Part shown: positions 9,895 through 18,825 of the stretch, piece after piece
How the letters are laid out: each line of letters opens with the position of its first letter
Position numbering within the stretch: position 1 is the stretch's first letter
NCBI GenBank assembly: GCA_046541415.1
Contig: JBKHDI010000013.1
Coordinates: forward strand, 1-64,000
DNA from: CAZOVB01 sp046541415
GTDB taxonomy: Bacteria > Planctomycetota > Phycisphaerae > SM23-33
DNA length: 64,000 bases
Direction: 5' to 3'
Notes under the pieces: generated by a model
Database searches by the model: none
Seen by the model: the letters and a program-made list of their open reading frames with translations, nothing else
What the model was told of the DNA's origin: nothing
Program-made: the position numbers and the translations under genes

Positions 9895-11108
9895 TGCCCG
9901 TATTCACTTACACAGCCCGATCAGTCGGGGCCGGCCAGGCCCCTGAAATCCGCGGCACGATCACGGCGGATTCACCCCGGTCTGCGCGCGATCAACTGCG
10001 TCGACGCGGCCTTTCGATCCGCCGGCTGGACCGCCAGTCCGCCGGACGGACCGGCTCGGCGGTCGGGCGGTATCTGACTCGCCGCCAGCGCGTCAAGGTC
10101 ACAGGTCTGCTGCAGGAACTGGCCACGCTGCTCTCGGCGGGCATTCCGCTGCTGGAGGCGTTGGAGACGGCCTCCCGCCAGCACCGCGGGCGGTTCCGGC
10201 AAGGCCTCCTGCTGCTTCGCGACCACGTAGCGGCCGGCGGCTCGCTGGGACAGGCCCTGGCCGCCCAATCCGACCTGTTCGACCCGCTGTGCGTGAGCAT
10301 CGTGGAAGTCGGGGAGAACGCCGGCACGCTGGATGTGTCTCTGACCCGGCTGGTCGAGTACCGCCGGACCGCGGCCGGGCTGAAGAACCGCGTCGCCTCG
10401 GCGCTGATGTACCCGATGATCGTCCTGGCTGCGGGGATCGGTGTGAGCCTGTTCCTGATGGCCTACGTCGTACCGAACCTGCTGGACAGCCTGGCTGCCA
10501 GCGGCAAGGACCTGCCGGCCGCGACGCGCATCGTCCGGGCATCCAGCGAGTTGATCCTCCATTGGTGGTGGCTGATGGCCCTGGCCGCCGGTGGGGCCTT
10601 GGCAGGGTTCGCCGCCCTGTTGCGCAGCGAGAAGGGGGGCAGGGCCTTCGACCGCGCCGTTTTGAGGATCCCGCTGCTGGGCGACCTGATCCGCAAACAA
10701 TCGGTCGCCCGGATGTCGATGGTGCTGGCGGCGCTTCTCAAGAGCGGCCTGACCTTCGTCCACGCCATCCGCATCGTTCGCCCGACGATCCGCAACCGGG
10801 TGATCCGCGACGCGCTGGTCAGCTGCGAGCAGGCGGTCGGGGCCGGACAGGATATCTCAGCCGCCCTGGAGCAGACCGAAGCTTTCGATCCGCTGGTGGT
10901 GCAGATCTTCGCCGTCGGTCAGGCGTCGGGCCACCTCGAGAAGATGCTCGAAAACCTCGCCGCCGACTACGAAACACAGGTCGAGCTGACCTCGCAGCGC
11001 CTGACGACGCTGCTGGAGCCGTTGATGATGATTCTCCTTGCGATCGTGGTGGGTTTCATCGCGTTCGCGACCATGCTACCCATACTGGAGGCTGGAAATG
11101 TTCTGTAA
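9894..11108 (+). CDS. gspF: type II secretion inner-membrane platform protein GspF
   Basis: 404 residues. ATG 9894 overlaps the gspE stop by one base. It starts MPVFTYTARS, the usual opening of GspF/PilC. Two T2SSF domains follow ('ELATLLSAGIPLLEALE' and 'RMSMVLAALLKSGLTFVHAI') with three membrane helices, the last at the C-terminus. It links the ATPase to pseudopilin assembly. Confidence 0.95.
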   Translation: MPVFTYTARSVGAGQAPEIRGTITADSPRSARDQLRRRGLSIRRLDRQSAGRTGSAVGRYLTRRQRVKVTGLLQELATLLSAGIPLLEALETASRQHRGRFRQGLLLLRDHVAAGGSLGQALAAQSDLFDPLCVSIVEVGENAGTLDVSLTRLVEYRRTAAGLKNRVASALMYPMIVLAAGIGVSLFLMAYVVPNLLDSLAASGKDLPAATRIVRASSELILHWWWLMALAAGGALAGFAALLRSEKGGRAFDRAVLRIPLLGDLIRKQSVARMSMVLAALLKSGLTFVHAIRIVRPTIRNRVIRDALVSCEQAVGAGQDISAALEQTEAFDPLVVQIFAVGQASGHLEKMLENLAADYETQVELTSQRLTTLLEPLMMILLAIVVGFIAFATMLPILEAGNVL

Positions 11109-11517
11109 CACCAACCGCGGGACCCGCAGGCGACTTGCCGCCGCGGGCTTTACGTTCATCGAAGTGATGGTCGTCGTAGTGATCATCGGCATGCTCGCCG
11201 GCGCGGTTACGCTGAAGGTCCGCGACCACATGCAGACCGCGCGGGTCAACCGGGCCCGGGCCGACATCCGCGTGATCGTCGAGGCCGTCGAAGCCTACAG
11301 CCTCAACCATGCCGGGGCCTACCCCACCAGCAGCGCGGGGCTGGAGGATGTGCAGGTCGACGTCGGCAAGGACCCGTGGGGCCAGCCCTACCAGTACAAC
11401 CGGCCCGGGGCCAACGGCGAGCAGTTCGAGGTCTTCAGCCTCGGTGCCGACGGCCAGCCGGGCGGCGACGATGAAGACGCGGACATCTACTCCTGGCAAC
11501 TCAAGGACGACCAGTAA
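11098..11517 (+). CDS. gspG: major pseudopilin GspG
   Basis: 139 residues from ATG 11098, overlapping the gspF stop. The class III leader ends AAAG, then FTFIEVMVVVVIIGMLAG. Glu at mature position 5 and the cleavage site before F fit GspO-type prepilin peptidase. The C-terminal region has 'DPWGQPYQYNRPG' and 'LGADGQPGGDDEDADI', the calcium-binding end of GspG. It forms the bulk of the pseudopilus. Confidence 0.94.
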   Translation: MFCNTNRGTRRRLAAAGFTFIEVMVVVVIIGMLAGAVTLKVRDHMQTARVNRARADIRVIVEAVEAYSLNHAGAYPTSSAGLEDVQVDVGKDPWGQPYQYNRPGANGEQFEVFSLGADGQPGGDDEDADIYSWQLKDDQ

Positions 11518-11519
11518 AC

Positions 11520-12053
11520 ATGCGACGCGGGTTTACCTTGATCGAGGTGATGGCCGTGGTGATGGTCCTGGCCGTGCTGGCCGGGGCGGCCGCCTGGACG
11601 ATGACCGAACAGCTGCGCAGCCGTCGGAGCCTGACGGCGATCGAGCAACTGACGGGGGCCGACCGCACCGCGCGCCTCGCTGCCCGGTCCAACGGCGGAT
11701 CGACGCGCCTGGAGATCGACCTCGATGCCGGCCTGTCCGTGCGGTACGACCAGCCGGAAGGGGCCCTGGCCGCCCGACGCGCCCATCCGATCCAGCTGCC
11801 CGACGGCACGGAGATGCGCCGGGTCTGGCTGCATCTGCCGTCGGGCAAAGTAGAAGTCCGACACGGCCGGGTGAGCATCCCATACTCGACCGAGGGCAGC
11901 AGCCCGACCTATGCGATCGAACTGGCCCGGGCGGACCAAGCCCAGTGGCTGGTCGTGGCGGGCCTGACCGGACAAACCTTCCTCCAGCAGGAGACCCACC
12001 ATGTCGAGGCGCTCTTTACGCTTCTCGCCGCGGGCCGGACTGACCCTGCTTGA
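11520..12053 (+). CDS. gspH: minor pseudopilin, GspH-like
   Basis: 177 residues. It opens MRRG then FTLIEVMAVVMVLAVLAG, a very short prepilin leader with the conserved Glu-5. The mature domain is beta-rich. Position after gspG and size fit GspH. It overlaps the next gene by 53 bases, which implies translational coupling. Assignment as H rather than another minor pseudopilin rests mainly on order. Confidence 0.78.
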   Translation: MRRGFTLIEVMAVVMVLAVLAGAAAWTMTEQLRSRRSLTAIEQLTGADRTARLAARSNGGSTRLEIDLDAGLSVRYDQPEGALAARRAHPIQLPDGTEMRRVWLHLPSGKVEVRHGRVSIPYSTEGSSPTYAIELARADQAQWLVVAGLTGQTFLQQETHHVEALFTLLAAGRTDPA

Positions 12054-12444
12054 GGTCATCGCCGGTATCGCGATCCTCTCGACGATCCTCGTCTCGGCCG
12101 TGGTCTCGCGGTCGCGCCACGCCCGCCAATTGGCGATGTCCGAGCGGGTCGAGGTGGCCCTGGCGGCGGCCGATGAACTGATCGCCGACTGGTGGACCGA
12201 TTCGGCGGGCTTGCCCGTGGGTCGCAGCGGACAGGTCCAGGCCGTCGAGAACATGATCTGGCAGGTCGCCGAAGTGCCGAACCTGCAGGCTCAACAGCTC
12301 GGCTGTCGGGTCGTGCGCGTCCAACTACTGCAGGAGGGCAGCATTGGCGGGATCGAAGATGGACAGGTTCTGGCCGAGGTGGAACTCATGCTCCCTGCCG
12401 AGCGGCCCGAGCCGGAACAGCCCCAGCCGGAGCGGACGCCATGA
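12001..12444 (+). CDS. gspI: minor pseudopilin, GspI-like
   Basis: 147 residues starting inside the end of the preceding gene. The leader ends RAG, followed by LTLLEVIAGIAILSTILVSA, a type IV pilin-like helix. A short C-terminal domain with 'ENMIWQVAEVPN' resembles GspI. Its TGA overlaps the ATG of the next pseudopilin. The last 20 residues are Pro/Glu-rich and probably disordered. Confidence 0.75.
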   Translation: MSRRSLRFSPRAGLTLLEVIAGIAILSTILVSAVVSRSRHARQLAMSERVEVALAAADELIADWWTDSAGLPVGRSGQVQAVENMIWQVAEVPNLQAQQLGCRVVRVQLLQEGSIGGIEDGQVLAEVELMLPAERPEPEQPQPERTP

Positions 12445-13256
12445 TCGCGCGGACAGAGGCATTCACCCTGATCGAGGTCCTTGCCGCCACCGTCCTGACC
12501 GCCGGGCTGATGATGGGTGTCATGGCGGTGGTCTCGGATCTCGGTCCGGCGGGCATGGGCGTGCAGGAACCGGCCGAAGCGTTCCACCAAGGACTTCAGG
12601 AAGCAGCCGACCGCATTGCCTTCGACGTGGCAGCGGCCAGCGAGATCGACGCCTCTCTGCCGGGGCGAATCGTGCTGATCGGCTACTGCCGCCTCGACGG
12701 GCCGGCCGGTCGCCGCGTGCATCGGCCGGTGCGGGTCGAGTACCGCATCGAGACGATCGGGCAGATGCGCTGCCTTGTCCGCTACCAGCAGGGCCTGGAC
12801 GTGCTGACCAACCAGAACCGGCGGCGCGACCTTCTCGGCGTCGGGCTCGAGCAGATCTCCCTGCAGGCCTCCCGTGGCGGGCAGGTGCTCAGCCAGTGGC
12901 AGCGGAGTCGACAGCCCGACCGCCCACCGGCCGGGCCTAGCAAACCCGCCGATGCCTCCAACGGCCCCGTCGCGTCGCGCGATCAACTCAATCCGTACGA
13001 CTCGGTGAACATGAACGGCCTGATGATCTACATCAAGTACGCCCCTGACTGGGCGCTGATCAAAGAAGGTCTGCTGCTGCCCAGGCCCGAAGTCGGCCGA
13101 AACGATCGGTCCGGCACAGAAGATCAAACCCCTGCTGCACAACCAGACAACGGCCTGGCGTCGCCGCCGCCGGTCCGCTGGAGACTGCAACTGCGAGACA
13201 GCCAATCCGAACTGGACCGCACGATCTGGATTCAGCCCGAGGGGGCCAGCCAATGA
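12441..13256 (+). CDS. gspJ: minor pseudopilin, GspJ-like
   Basis: 271 residues from ATG 12441, overlapping the previous stop. The leader is MIARTEA, then FTLIEVLAATVLTAGLMMG. It is longer than E. coli GspJ (about 200) because of a polar insert near 145-175 and a Pro/Gln-rich stretch near 210-240. GspJ is expected between I and K in the pseudopilus tip. Confidence 0.75.
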   Translation: MIARTEAFTLIEVLAATVLTAGLMMGVMAVVSDLGPAGMGVQEPAEAFHQGLQEAADRIAFDVAAASEIDASLPGRIVLIGYCRLDGPAGRRVHRPVRVEYRIETIGQMRCLVRYQQGLDVLTNQNRRRDLLGVGLEQISLQASRGGQVLSQWQRSRQPDRPPAGPSKPADASNGPVASRDQLNPYDSVNMNGLMIYIKYAPDWALIKEGLLLPRPEVGRNDRSGTEDQTPAAQPDNGLASPPPVRWRLQLRDSQSELDRTIWIQPEGASQ

Positions 13257-14170
13257 TGCCTCGTCGCAAACAACGCGGTTTCGTCCTTCTGATGGTGCTG
13301 GTCGTGGTGGTCCTGGCCGCGGCGGCGATGGTGGGCATGGTCCAGCGGAGCATGCTCCAGGCGGTCCATGTCAAGGCGCGGTCCGGGCAACTGCAACGCA
13401 AGTGGGCGGTCCGGTCGATGCAGCAGAGCCTGATGGGCCGGCTGCCGGAGATCCTCGATCGACACGACCAGGCCCGACTCGCCGGTAGCAGCGGCCAGGG
13501 CGACCAGGTGGGCCTGCAGGTCCGGTTGGCCGGCCGGGAGTATAGACTGGTCGTCACCGACCAGCAGGCCCGCGTGAATGTCAACAGCCTGCGCATCGGG
13601 CGCAGCCAGGGCGAAACCGAATCGCTGCTGCGGCGCTTGGTGGGCCCCGACTCGGCCGCGGCGGTGGAACTGGCCGCCCTGCCGGAGAACCAACTCCAAG
13701 ACGCCCCTTCGCTGGCAAGGCCCATCGGGGCGTGGGGACAGATCTTTCCCCATGCAGGCCCCGCCGACCTGCTGGGCGTCTCGGGACGTCCAGGACTGAC
13801 CGCCAGGATCACCTGCTTTTCCGATGGCAGGATCAACCTGGCCCGGGCCGATGGAGAATCGGTCCGCACCCTCTGCAACCAGGCCCTGACGCCGGCGGTG
13901 GTCGATGCCCTCCTGACCGCCCGAGATCATCAGCCGGACGGCAACCTGGGCGACTGGATCGGCCAGCTGGACCAGATCAGCCAACGCGACGCACACGAGA
14001 TCCGTCGCTGGCTGACCGACCGTTCGGAGTGCTTCGGCCTGTGGATTGTTACCTCCAACGGGGCCAGAACGTGGTATCATTTCGCCGTGGGTCGCGTCCG
14101 GCCCGCTGCCAGGCCGGATGGCGATGGGCCTGTCAACGAAGTCAGCAACGTGGAAGTATACGGCTGGTAG
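13253..14170 (+). CDS. gspK: GspK-like pseudopilus tip protein
   Basis: 305 residues, overlapping gspJ by 4 bases. It opens MMPRRKQRG then FVLLMVLVVVVLAAAAMVGM. Position +5 is Met rather than Glu, the known peculiarity of GspK, which caps the pseudopilus. A segment 'YRLVVTDQQARVNVNSL' matches the GspK core ('DE.gkiNlN'). A helix-hairpin-helix-like region follows ('QALTPAVVDALLTAR'). Confidence 0.82.
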   Translation: MMPRRKQRGFVLLMVLVVVVLAAAAMVGMVQRSMLQAVHVKARSGQLQRKWAVRSMQQSLMGRLPEILDRHDQARLAGSSGQGDQVGLQVRLAGREYRLVVTDQQARVNVNSLRIGRSQGETESLLRRLVGPDSAAAVELAALPENQLQDAPSLARPIGAWGQIFPHAGPADLLGVSGRPGLTARITCFSDGRINLARADGESVRTLCNQALTPAVVDALLTARDHQPDGNLGDWIGQLDQISQRDAHEIRRWLTDRSECFGLWIVTSNGARTWYHFAVGRVRPAARPDGDGPVNEVSNVEVYGW

Positions 14171-14174
14171 GCGA

Positions 14175-14696
14175 ATGAACAGGTCGGCGAAAATCAGGTC
14201 CTTCTATGCCGCGGCCGCCCTGGCCGCTTTGCTCTCCGTCGGTGCGGTGACCGCCGCCGTCGCCTGGCCGATCGAACTGGAGCCCACTCGACCGGGCCGA
14301 CCGGCACGGCCTGCGGGTCAGGCCCAACGGCAGGAACCGTCGCAGACCGACGAGGCCGAGAAACTCGACCCCGACCAGCTGGTTCGTCTGACGCAGGTCG
14401 ATCTGCGCCGCCCCCTGTACGACGACCAGGTGACACAGACGCCCCGCTCTGCAGCTCCCCGCGCGCAGTTGACGGTCCGGCTGATCGGCATTGCCGTCGA
14501 GCCCGGCCATTCGGTGGCCATGTTGATCGACCCGGCCGGCAAAATCCTGCTGGCCCAGGCGGGCGAGACCGTCGAGATCCCCGGGGGGCCGATGAAGGTA
14601 ATCGCGGTGCTTGATGATTCGATCCGCGTGGAGTTCCAGGGCCGGATCCAAGCCCTGCCCTTGCCCGAACCAGACCAGACGGGAGCGGGACGGTGA
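14175..14696 (+). CDS. GspC-like inner-membrane T2SS protein
   Basis: 173 residues from ATG 14175. A longer in-frame reading would start inside gspK without support. An N-terminal membrane helix (about 9-32) and a Pro/Arg linker precede a small beta domain (about 85-165) containing 'LIGIAVEPGHSVAMLIDP'. This resembles the HR domain of GspC/PulC, which contacts the secretin. No PDZ domain follows. Its stop overlaps the GTG of the next gene. Confidence 0.65.
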   Translation: MNRSAKIRSFYAAAALAALLSVGAVTAAVAWPIELEPTRPGRPARPAGQAQRQEPSQTDEAEKLDPDQLVRLTQVDLRRPLYDDQVTQTPRSAAPRAQLTVRLIGIAVEPGHSVAMLIDPAGKILLAQAGETVEIPGGPMKVIAVLDDSIRVEFQGRIQALPLPEPDQTGAGR

Positions 14697-16030
14697 ACGA
14701 AATCGTCATCCTCTACGTCCGCTTCGAGCGGTGGATCCTCGTGGCCGGTCAGGCCGATCCGATCCGGCTGGACTTCCCCGCCGAGACGCCACTGGCCGCC
14801 CGGGTCGAACAGGCCGACGCCGAGTTGAGCGATGAAGCGGCCGGCTGGCCCTGGGTTCTTGCCCCGGCCTCGCGAGACTGCCTGGTCGCGGCCATCGAAA
14901 CCGACGACCTGCCTCGGGCCAACCGGCTGGATGCGATGAACTATCGCCTGGAGGAACAGTTGCCCGTATCGGCTGAGCAGATGCTCAGCAGCTACATCGA
15001 GCTTCCCGGCGGCCGGGCAGTGGGCATGGCGCTGGACAAGACGCAATGGGCACCGCTGGTCGAGGCCCTGCAGCAACACGGGCGGACGGTAACGGCCATC
15101 GTGCCCGAAGCCCTGCTGGCGGCCCGACGGGCACTAGCGGCCGCCGGCGAAGAGATCGATGCGGTCGTCAGCGCGGGCATCGAACCGGACGACGGGTGGG
15201 ACTGGGTCCGCCTGGCCGAGGCCAAACCGGTGTCGTGGCAGTGGTGGGCGGATGACAGGCAGGGGCTGGTCGAGGCCGTCGCCGGCACGGCCGCTGCAGC
15301 CGGTTCGTCGATCCGCATCGTGGGCGTGGGCCTGGATGCCTCGCTGCAGGACCAGCTGGCCGGCCTGGAGCAGGTGGACTTGATCGGCTCGGAGCTGTCG
15401 AGTCTCCAGGCCACGGCCGCCGAGGCAGGACGGATCGTCGACGGTCGCGACTCTGCGTGGGGGGATTTCCGCGGCGACCCGTCCCTGCCTCCAACTTCTG
15501 CCGGACCCATGCGGCGGGCCATCACCGTTGCGACTGTCATGCTGACGCTGCTGCTGGCCAGCTTGGTCGCATCCGGCTGGCTGATGAGCAGGCGGTTTGA
15601 AGATCACGCCGCCCAGTTGGCCGCCCGCCAGGCCCAGTTGTACCGGCAGACTACCGACAGCAGGTCCGTGCCGCTGAATATCAACGCTCGCCTGCGCTCC
15701 GAACTGGTGTCCCTGGCGGGCCTGGGCGGCTCGGCCGGCGGGGCTGAACGCCCACAACAGCAGGTCTCGGCCCTGGTGCACCTGCGGAACATCCTGGCGG
15801 CCCTGCCCGAGGGTATCCGCCTGCGGGTCGACCAGATCCAGATCGACCAGGACCGGATCCGCCTGAGCGGCACGGCCCGGAACCTTGTCGAGGCTGAACA
15901 GCTGGCCGTGGCGCTGCGAGACTCCGGACTCTACACGGTCCAGCCGCCCGAGACGCGGGCCATCGACGCCCGCAGCGTGCGGTTCTCGTTTACCGCCGAA
16001 ACCAAACAGCAGGGGGTCGGCCCGAGATGA
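14693..16030 (+). CDS. GspL/PilM-PilN-like T2SS assembly protein
   Basis: 445 residues from GTG 14693, the start forced by a 4-base overlap with the previous stop. The N-terminal 230 residues resemble the actin-like cytoplasmic domain of GspL. A membrane helix at about 275-298 ('TLLLASLVASGWLM') and a periplasmic ferredoxin-like domain ending near 'LYTVQPPETRAIDARSVRF' follow, as in GspL/PilN. It should anchor GspE to the inner membrane. Confidence 0.75.
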   Translation: MNEIVILYVRFERWILVAGQADPIRLDFPAETPLAARVEQADAELSDEAAGWPWVLAPASRDCLVAAIETDDLPRANRLDAMNYRLEEQLPVSAEQMLSSYIELPGGRAVGMALDKTQWAPLVEALQQHGRTVTAIVPEALLAARRALAAAGEEIDAVVSAGIEPDDGWDWVRLAEAKPVSWQWWADDRQGLVEAVAGTAAAAGSSIRIVGVGLDASLQDQLAGLEQVDLIGSELSSLQATAAEAGRIVDGRDSAWGDFRGDPSLPPTSAGPMRRAITVATVMLTLLLASLVASGWLMSRRFEDHAAQLAARQAQLYRQTTDSRSVPLNINARLRSELVSLAGLGGSAGGAERPQQQVSALVHLRNILAALPEGIRLRVDQIQIDQDRIRLSGTARNLVEAEQLAVALRDSGLYTVQPPETRAIDARSVRFSFTAETKQQGVGPR

Positions 16031-16554
16031 ACCCCCAGAAGCGACAGACGATTCTGATCGTAGTCATGCTGGCCATGCTCGCCGGTGCGGCGGCCTGGTC
16101 GATCGATTCTGCGATGGACAATGCAGATCGTGCTGCCCGCGCTGCCGACGCTCTGGGCCAGACGCGATCCCTGGCCGAGCAGATCCGACAACTACGCCAG
16201 GCGCCGACCGTTGCCAGGACCGGCGAAATCGCCATCACACAGATGGGGCGCGAGATTTCCTCTGCTGCCGAGGCCGCGAACCTGCAACCCGCGTCGATCC
16301 AGGGCGTCCAGCCCCGGCCCGCCCGCCGCCTGGGCCAGTCGGACTACATGACCAAGGCAACCACCATCTCGCTGCAAGGGGTAGGCCTTGGGCAATTGAC
16401 GATGTTCCTGTATCATATCAGCGATCGGACGAATCTGACCGTCAGCGAGCTTCAACTGCAAGGCCGACGCGACGGCCAGAGCGGTGGGCCCTGGAACGCC
16501 CAGGCCACCGTGACGTACCTCATATACGCCCCAGCCGGGGCCGAGAATAACTGA
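16027..16554 (+). CDS. GspM/PilO-like T2SS protein
   Basis: 175 residues, overlapping the previous stop by 4 bases. An N-terminal membrane helix (about 8-28) is followed by a short coiled coil and a ferredoxin-like periplasmic domain with 'TISLQGVGLGQLTMFLYHIS'. GspM partners GspL in the inner-membrane platform. Family membership is inferred from topology and order. Confidence 0.7.
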   Translation: MNPQKRQTILIVVMLAMLAGAAAWSIDSAMDNADRAARAADALGQTRSLAEQIRQLRQAPTVARTGEIAITQMGREISSAAEAANLQPASIQGVQPRPARRLGQSDYMTKATTISLQGVGLGQLTMFLYHISDRTNLTVSELQLQGRRDGQSGGPWNAQATVTYLIYAPAGAENN

Positions 16555-16568
16555 CAAAGCGACGGGAC

Positions 16569-17198
16569 ATGCGACGACCTGTACGAGAAATCCTGCTTCT
16601 GCTGACAACCGCTGCCGCAGCGCTGGCCGTCGGTTGCGCAGACCGCAACGATGTGGAGTCCGACGTCAGGTACCGTACCGTCCGGGCCGAGCCGCTGCGG
16701 GATACCCGCAAGGCCCAGGATCTCAATGCAAGGGGAATCGAACAGCTGCGCGCCGGCGACCTCGACGCGGCCGAGAAGACCTTCCGCCAGGCCATCGAGG
16801 CTGATGTCAGCTACGGCCCGGCCCACAACAACCTGGGCAAGGTCTACCTGCAGAAGAAGGACCTGCACCCGGCCGCTTTGGAATTCCAGGCGGCCATCGA
16901 CCGTATGCCCGACCACGCCGGGCCCCTCAACAATCTCGCGATGACCTGGGAGCAGGCCTGGGTGGTCGATCCGCAACTGGGCAGCCTGGACCGGGCCATC
17001 GAGCTATACCGCCGCGCCGTGCAGCTCGACGCCGAAAACATCCGCTACAAGGCCAACCTCGCCCGGGCGCTGGATCGCCGCGGCGACCGGACCGACGAGT
17101 TGCGCAAGCTCATCGACCAGATCCTCCAGCAGGACACGCGGGCCGACTGGCTGATCTGGGCCCGCAAGCTCCAGGCCCGGCTGGGTCAGGGGCGATAG
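16569..17198 (+). CDS. TPR-repeat lipoprotein closing the T2SS train
   Basis: 209 residues. The signal peptide ends in a lipobox, LAVGC. Three or so tetratricopeptide repeats occupy about 45-180 ('ARGIEQLRAGDLDAAEKTF', 'NNLGKVYLQKKDLHPAALE'). It follows the GspM-like gene by 14 bases. It could be a pilotin-like helper of secretin assembly, but that is only inferred from location; TPR pilotins (PilF/PilW) are known in type IV pilus systems. Confidence 0.7.
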   Translation: MRRPVREILLLLTTAAAALAVGCADRNDVESDVRYRTVRAEPLRDTRKAQDLNARGIEQLRAGDLDAAEKTFRQAIEADVSYGPAHNNLGKVYLQKKDLHPAALEFQAAIDRMPDHAGPLNNLAMTWEQAWVVDPQLGSLDRAIELYRRAVQLDAENIRYKANLARALDRRGDRTDELRKLIDQILQQDTRADWLIWARKLQARLGQGR

Positions 17199-17239
17199 AA
17201 CACCGGCCGGCCTCGTCAGCTCAGCAGCATACCTGTCGT

Positions 17240-17419
17240 ACGGTGGCCCCTGACCCTGATTGCGGATTTCGGGGGATGCGCCTCACCGGCGATTCGCTGG
17301 AATTCCACGCCCGTCTGCCCGCCTGCTGGAAGCGAATCTCTTTTGCCGTTCGGTGGCAAGGGCGCTGCATCGAATCGAGCTGACCGATGGCCAGCAGGTC
17401 GTACTGGAGAAGGCCTGAA
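17240..17419 (+). pseudogene. remnant of a GH65-like (glycoside phosphorylase) C-terminal domain
   Basis: Two reading frames together spell a family-like tail. From about 17267, 'FRGMRLTGDSLEFHARLP' then 'WKRISFAVRWQGR' fits the C-terminal jelly-roll of GH65 phosphorylases. It stops at a nearby TGA. A shift near 17360 continues as 'HRIELTDGQQVVLEKA' and ends at TGA 17417. There is no start, catalytic domain or ribosome site. I read it as a truncated, frameshifted leftover. Family recognition is from memory of the motif and needs a search. Confidence 0.5.
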
Positions 17420-17432
17420 GGCGGACCCGCGC

Positions 17433-17464
17433 AAAAAAAAGCCCGGCCAGGGGGAGAGCCGGGC
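17433..17464 (-). terminator. intrinsic terminator of the XylR-type regulator gene
   Basis: On the minus strand GCCCGGC (17458-17464) pairs with GCCGGGC (17441-17447), followed by eight U's (17433-17440). It lies about 125 bases beyond the stop of the minus-strand regulator gene. Confidence 0.75.
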
Positions 17465-17587
17465 CTCCCTCGAAAGTGAGGGAAGCGGCGGAGCAGGGGG
17501 CACAGTCTGTCATCCACCGCGAGCGTATTCTATACCGCAGACAAAGCGGAAAACCAGTATACGTACAAAAGGTTTTTTCCAGGCCGC

Positions 17588-18802
17588 TCAATCGACCCCG
17601 AGGGTGCCTGTCAGCTTGGCCTGGTGATCGCTGCGCCACTGGCCTGGCGTCGTGCCGACAACCTTGGAAAACAGGCGTATCAGGTGGTCGGCGTCGCTGA
17701 GACCGGAGGCCGCGGCGACCCTGTCGATGGTCAGGTCCGTCTCGACCAGCAGCCTCTTTGCCTGCTCGATGTGGGCCAGGTGGATTTCGTGCAGGACCGT
17801 ATGGCCCATGTGCTCGCGGAACCGACGCTCCAGGGCCCGTCGCCCAATCCCGGTCGCGGCGACAACGTCCTCGACATAGATCGGTTCGTCGCTATGGTCG
17901 TGGATATACAGCACGGCTGCACGGAGGTGCGGGTCATCACAGGCGACACCCAGCGTGGACTCCCTCTGGGCGATCCCCAGCGGCTCCAGGCGGATGACCG
18001 GACCGGGCTGGGCCTCCCGTCGGCCGAGGATAATGTCGACCAGCAGCGAGATCGCTTCCTGGGCCCACCGCATTTCGGGAATGATGACCGAGGTCAGCGA
18101 AGGCATGGTTGCGGCCTGCCGATCATGCCCGGCGACAATCCCGAACCGCCGGCCGACGTCGATCTGCATCACCCGGGCCAGTTCACAGAAGAGGAACCCT
18201 TCGTCGTCGTCGGAGGTCATCACGCCGGTATGCTCGGGCAACTGGCGCACCCATTCGGCGAACTCGCTCAACTCTCCCTTGCCGTGCTCGACGTCGAGGA
18301 TCTGTTCCAAGCCCGGTGGCTTGCCGTCCCAGATCTGCACCTCCTGGCCGGTCGACTTGACGGCCTGTCTGAATCCAGCCAGGCGATCTCGGACGTAGGC
18401 CATCCCGCAGCATCCGACAAAGGCGAAATGGCGATAGTTCTTCTCCCGCAGGTGCTCTCCTGCCAGAACTCCGATCGCGTGATTGTCGGGCAGGACGGAG
18501 GGGAATGGCATTTCTTCGATGATTCCGGAGGTGTTGACCACCGGCAGGTGGGTGCCCTTGATCGCATTGAGCAGCTTCTCGTTGCTGATATGCGCCAGAA
18601 TGCCGCGTGCGCCCCAGCGGCGGATCTGCTTTGCCGCGGTCGGACCGACGCCCAGGTTGACCATCAGCCCTCCGTTTCGGTAGGTCAGATGGCGCGTAGC
18701 GTACTGCCACAGATCCCGGATCAGCCCATTGTGCGTATCCATGCTGCCGGCGATCAGCATGCGGGACGGGCGGGCAGCGGATTGAGTTGCATTCGTAGTC
18801 AT
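17588..18802 (-). CDS. XylR-type AraC-family transcriptional regulator with a LacI-like sensor domain
   Basis: 404 residues from ATG 18802 (a longer start at 18844 is possible). The N-terminal part (about 15-285) is a periplasmic-binding-protein fold sensor ('VGPTAAKQIRRWGARGILAHIS', 'DNHAIGVLAGEHL', 'GIVAGHDRQA'). The C-terminal part (about 300-395) is an AraC double helix-turn-helix ('IYVEDVVAATGIGRRALERR', 'VAAASGLSDADHLIRLF'). This domain pairing is that of E. coli XylR, which activates pentose genes. The ligand here is unknown. Its upstream region carries two pairs of ACGCAAA boxes that may be its operators. Confidence 0.88.
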   Translation of the reverse strand: MTTNATQSAARPSRMLIAGSMDTHNGLIRDLWQYATRHLTYRNGGLMVNLGVGPTAAKQIRRWGARGILAHISNEKLLNAIKGTHLPVVNTSGIIEEMPFPSVLPDNHAIGVLAGEHLREKNYRHFAFVGCCGMAYVRDRLAGFRQAVKSTGQEVQIWDGKPPGLEQILDVEHGKGELSEFAEWVRQLPEHTGVMTSDDDEGFLFCELARVMQIDVGRRFGIVAGHDRQAATMPSLTSVIIPEMRWAQEAISLLVDIILGRREAQPGPVIRLEPLGIAQRESTLGVACDDPHLRAAVLYIHDHSDEPIYVEDVVAATGIGRRALERRFREHMGHTVLHEIHLAHIEQAKRLLVETDLTIDRVAAASGLSDADHLIRLFSKVVGTTPGQWRSDHQAKLTGTLGVD

Positions 18803-18825
18803 CTCACACAGAGTACTACAATCTG

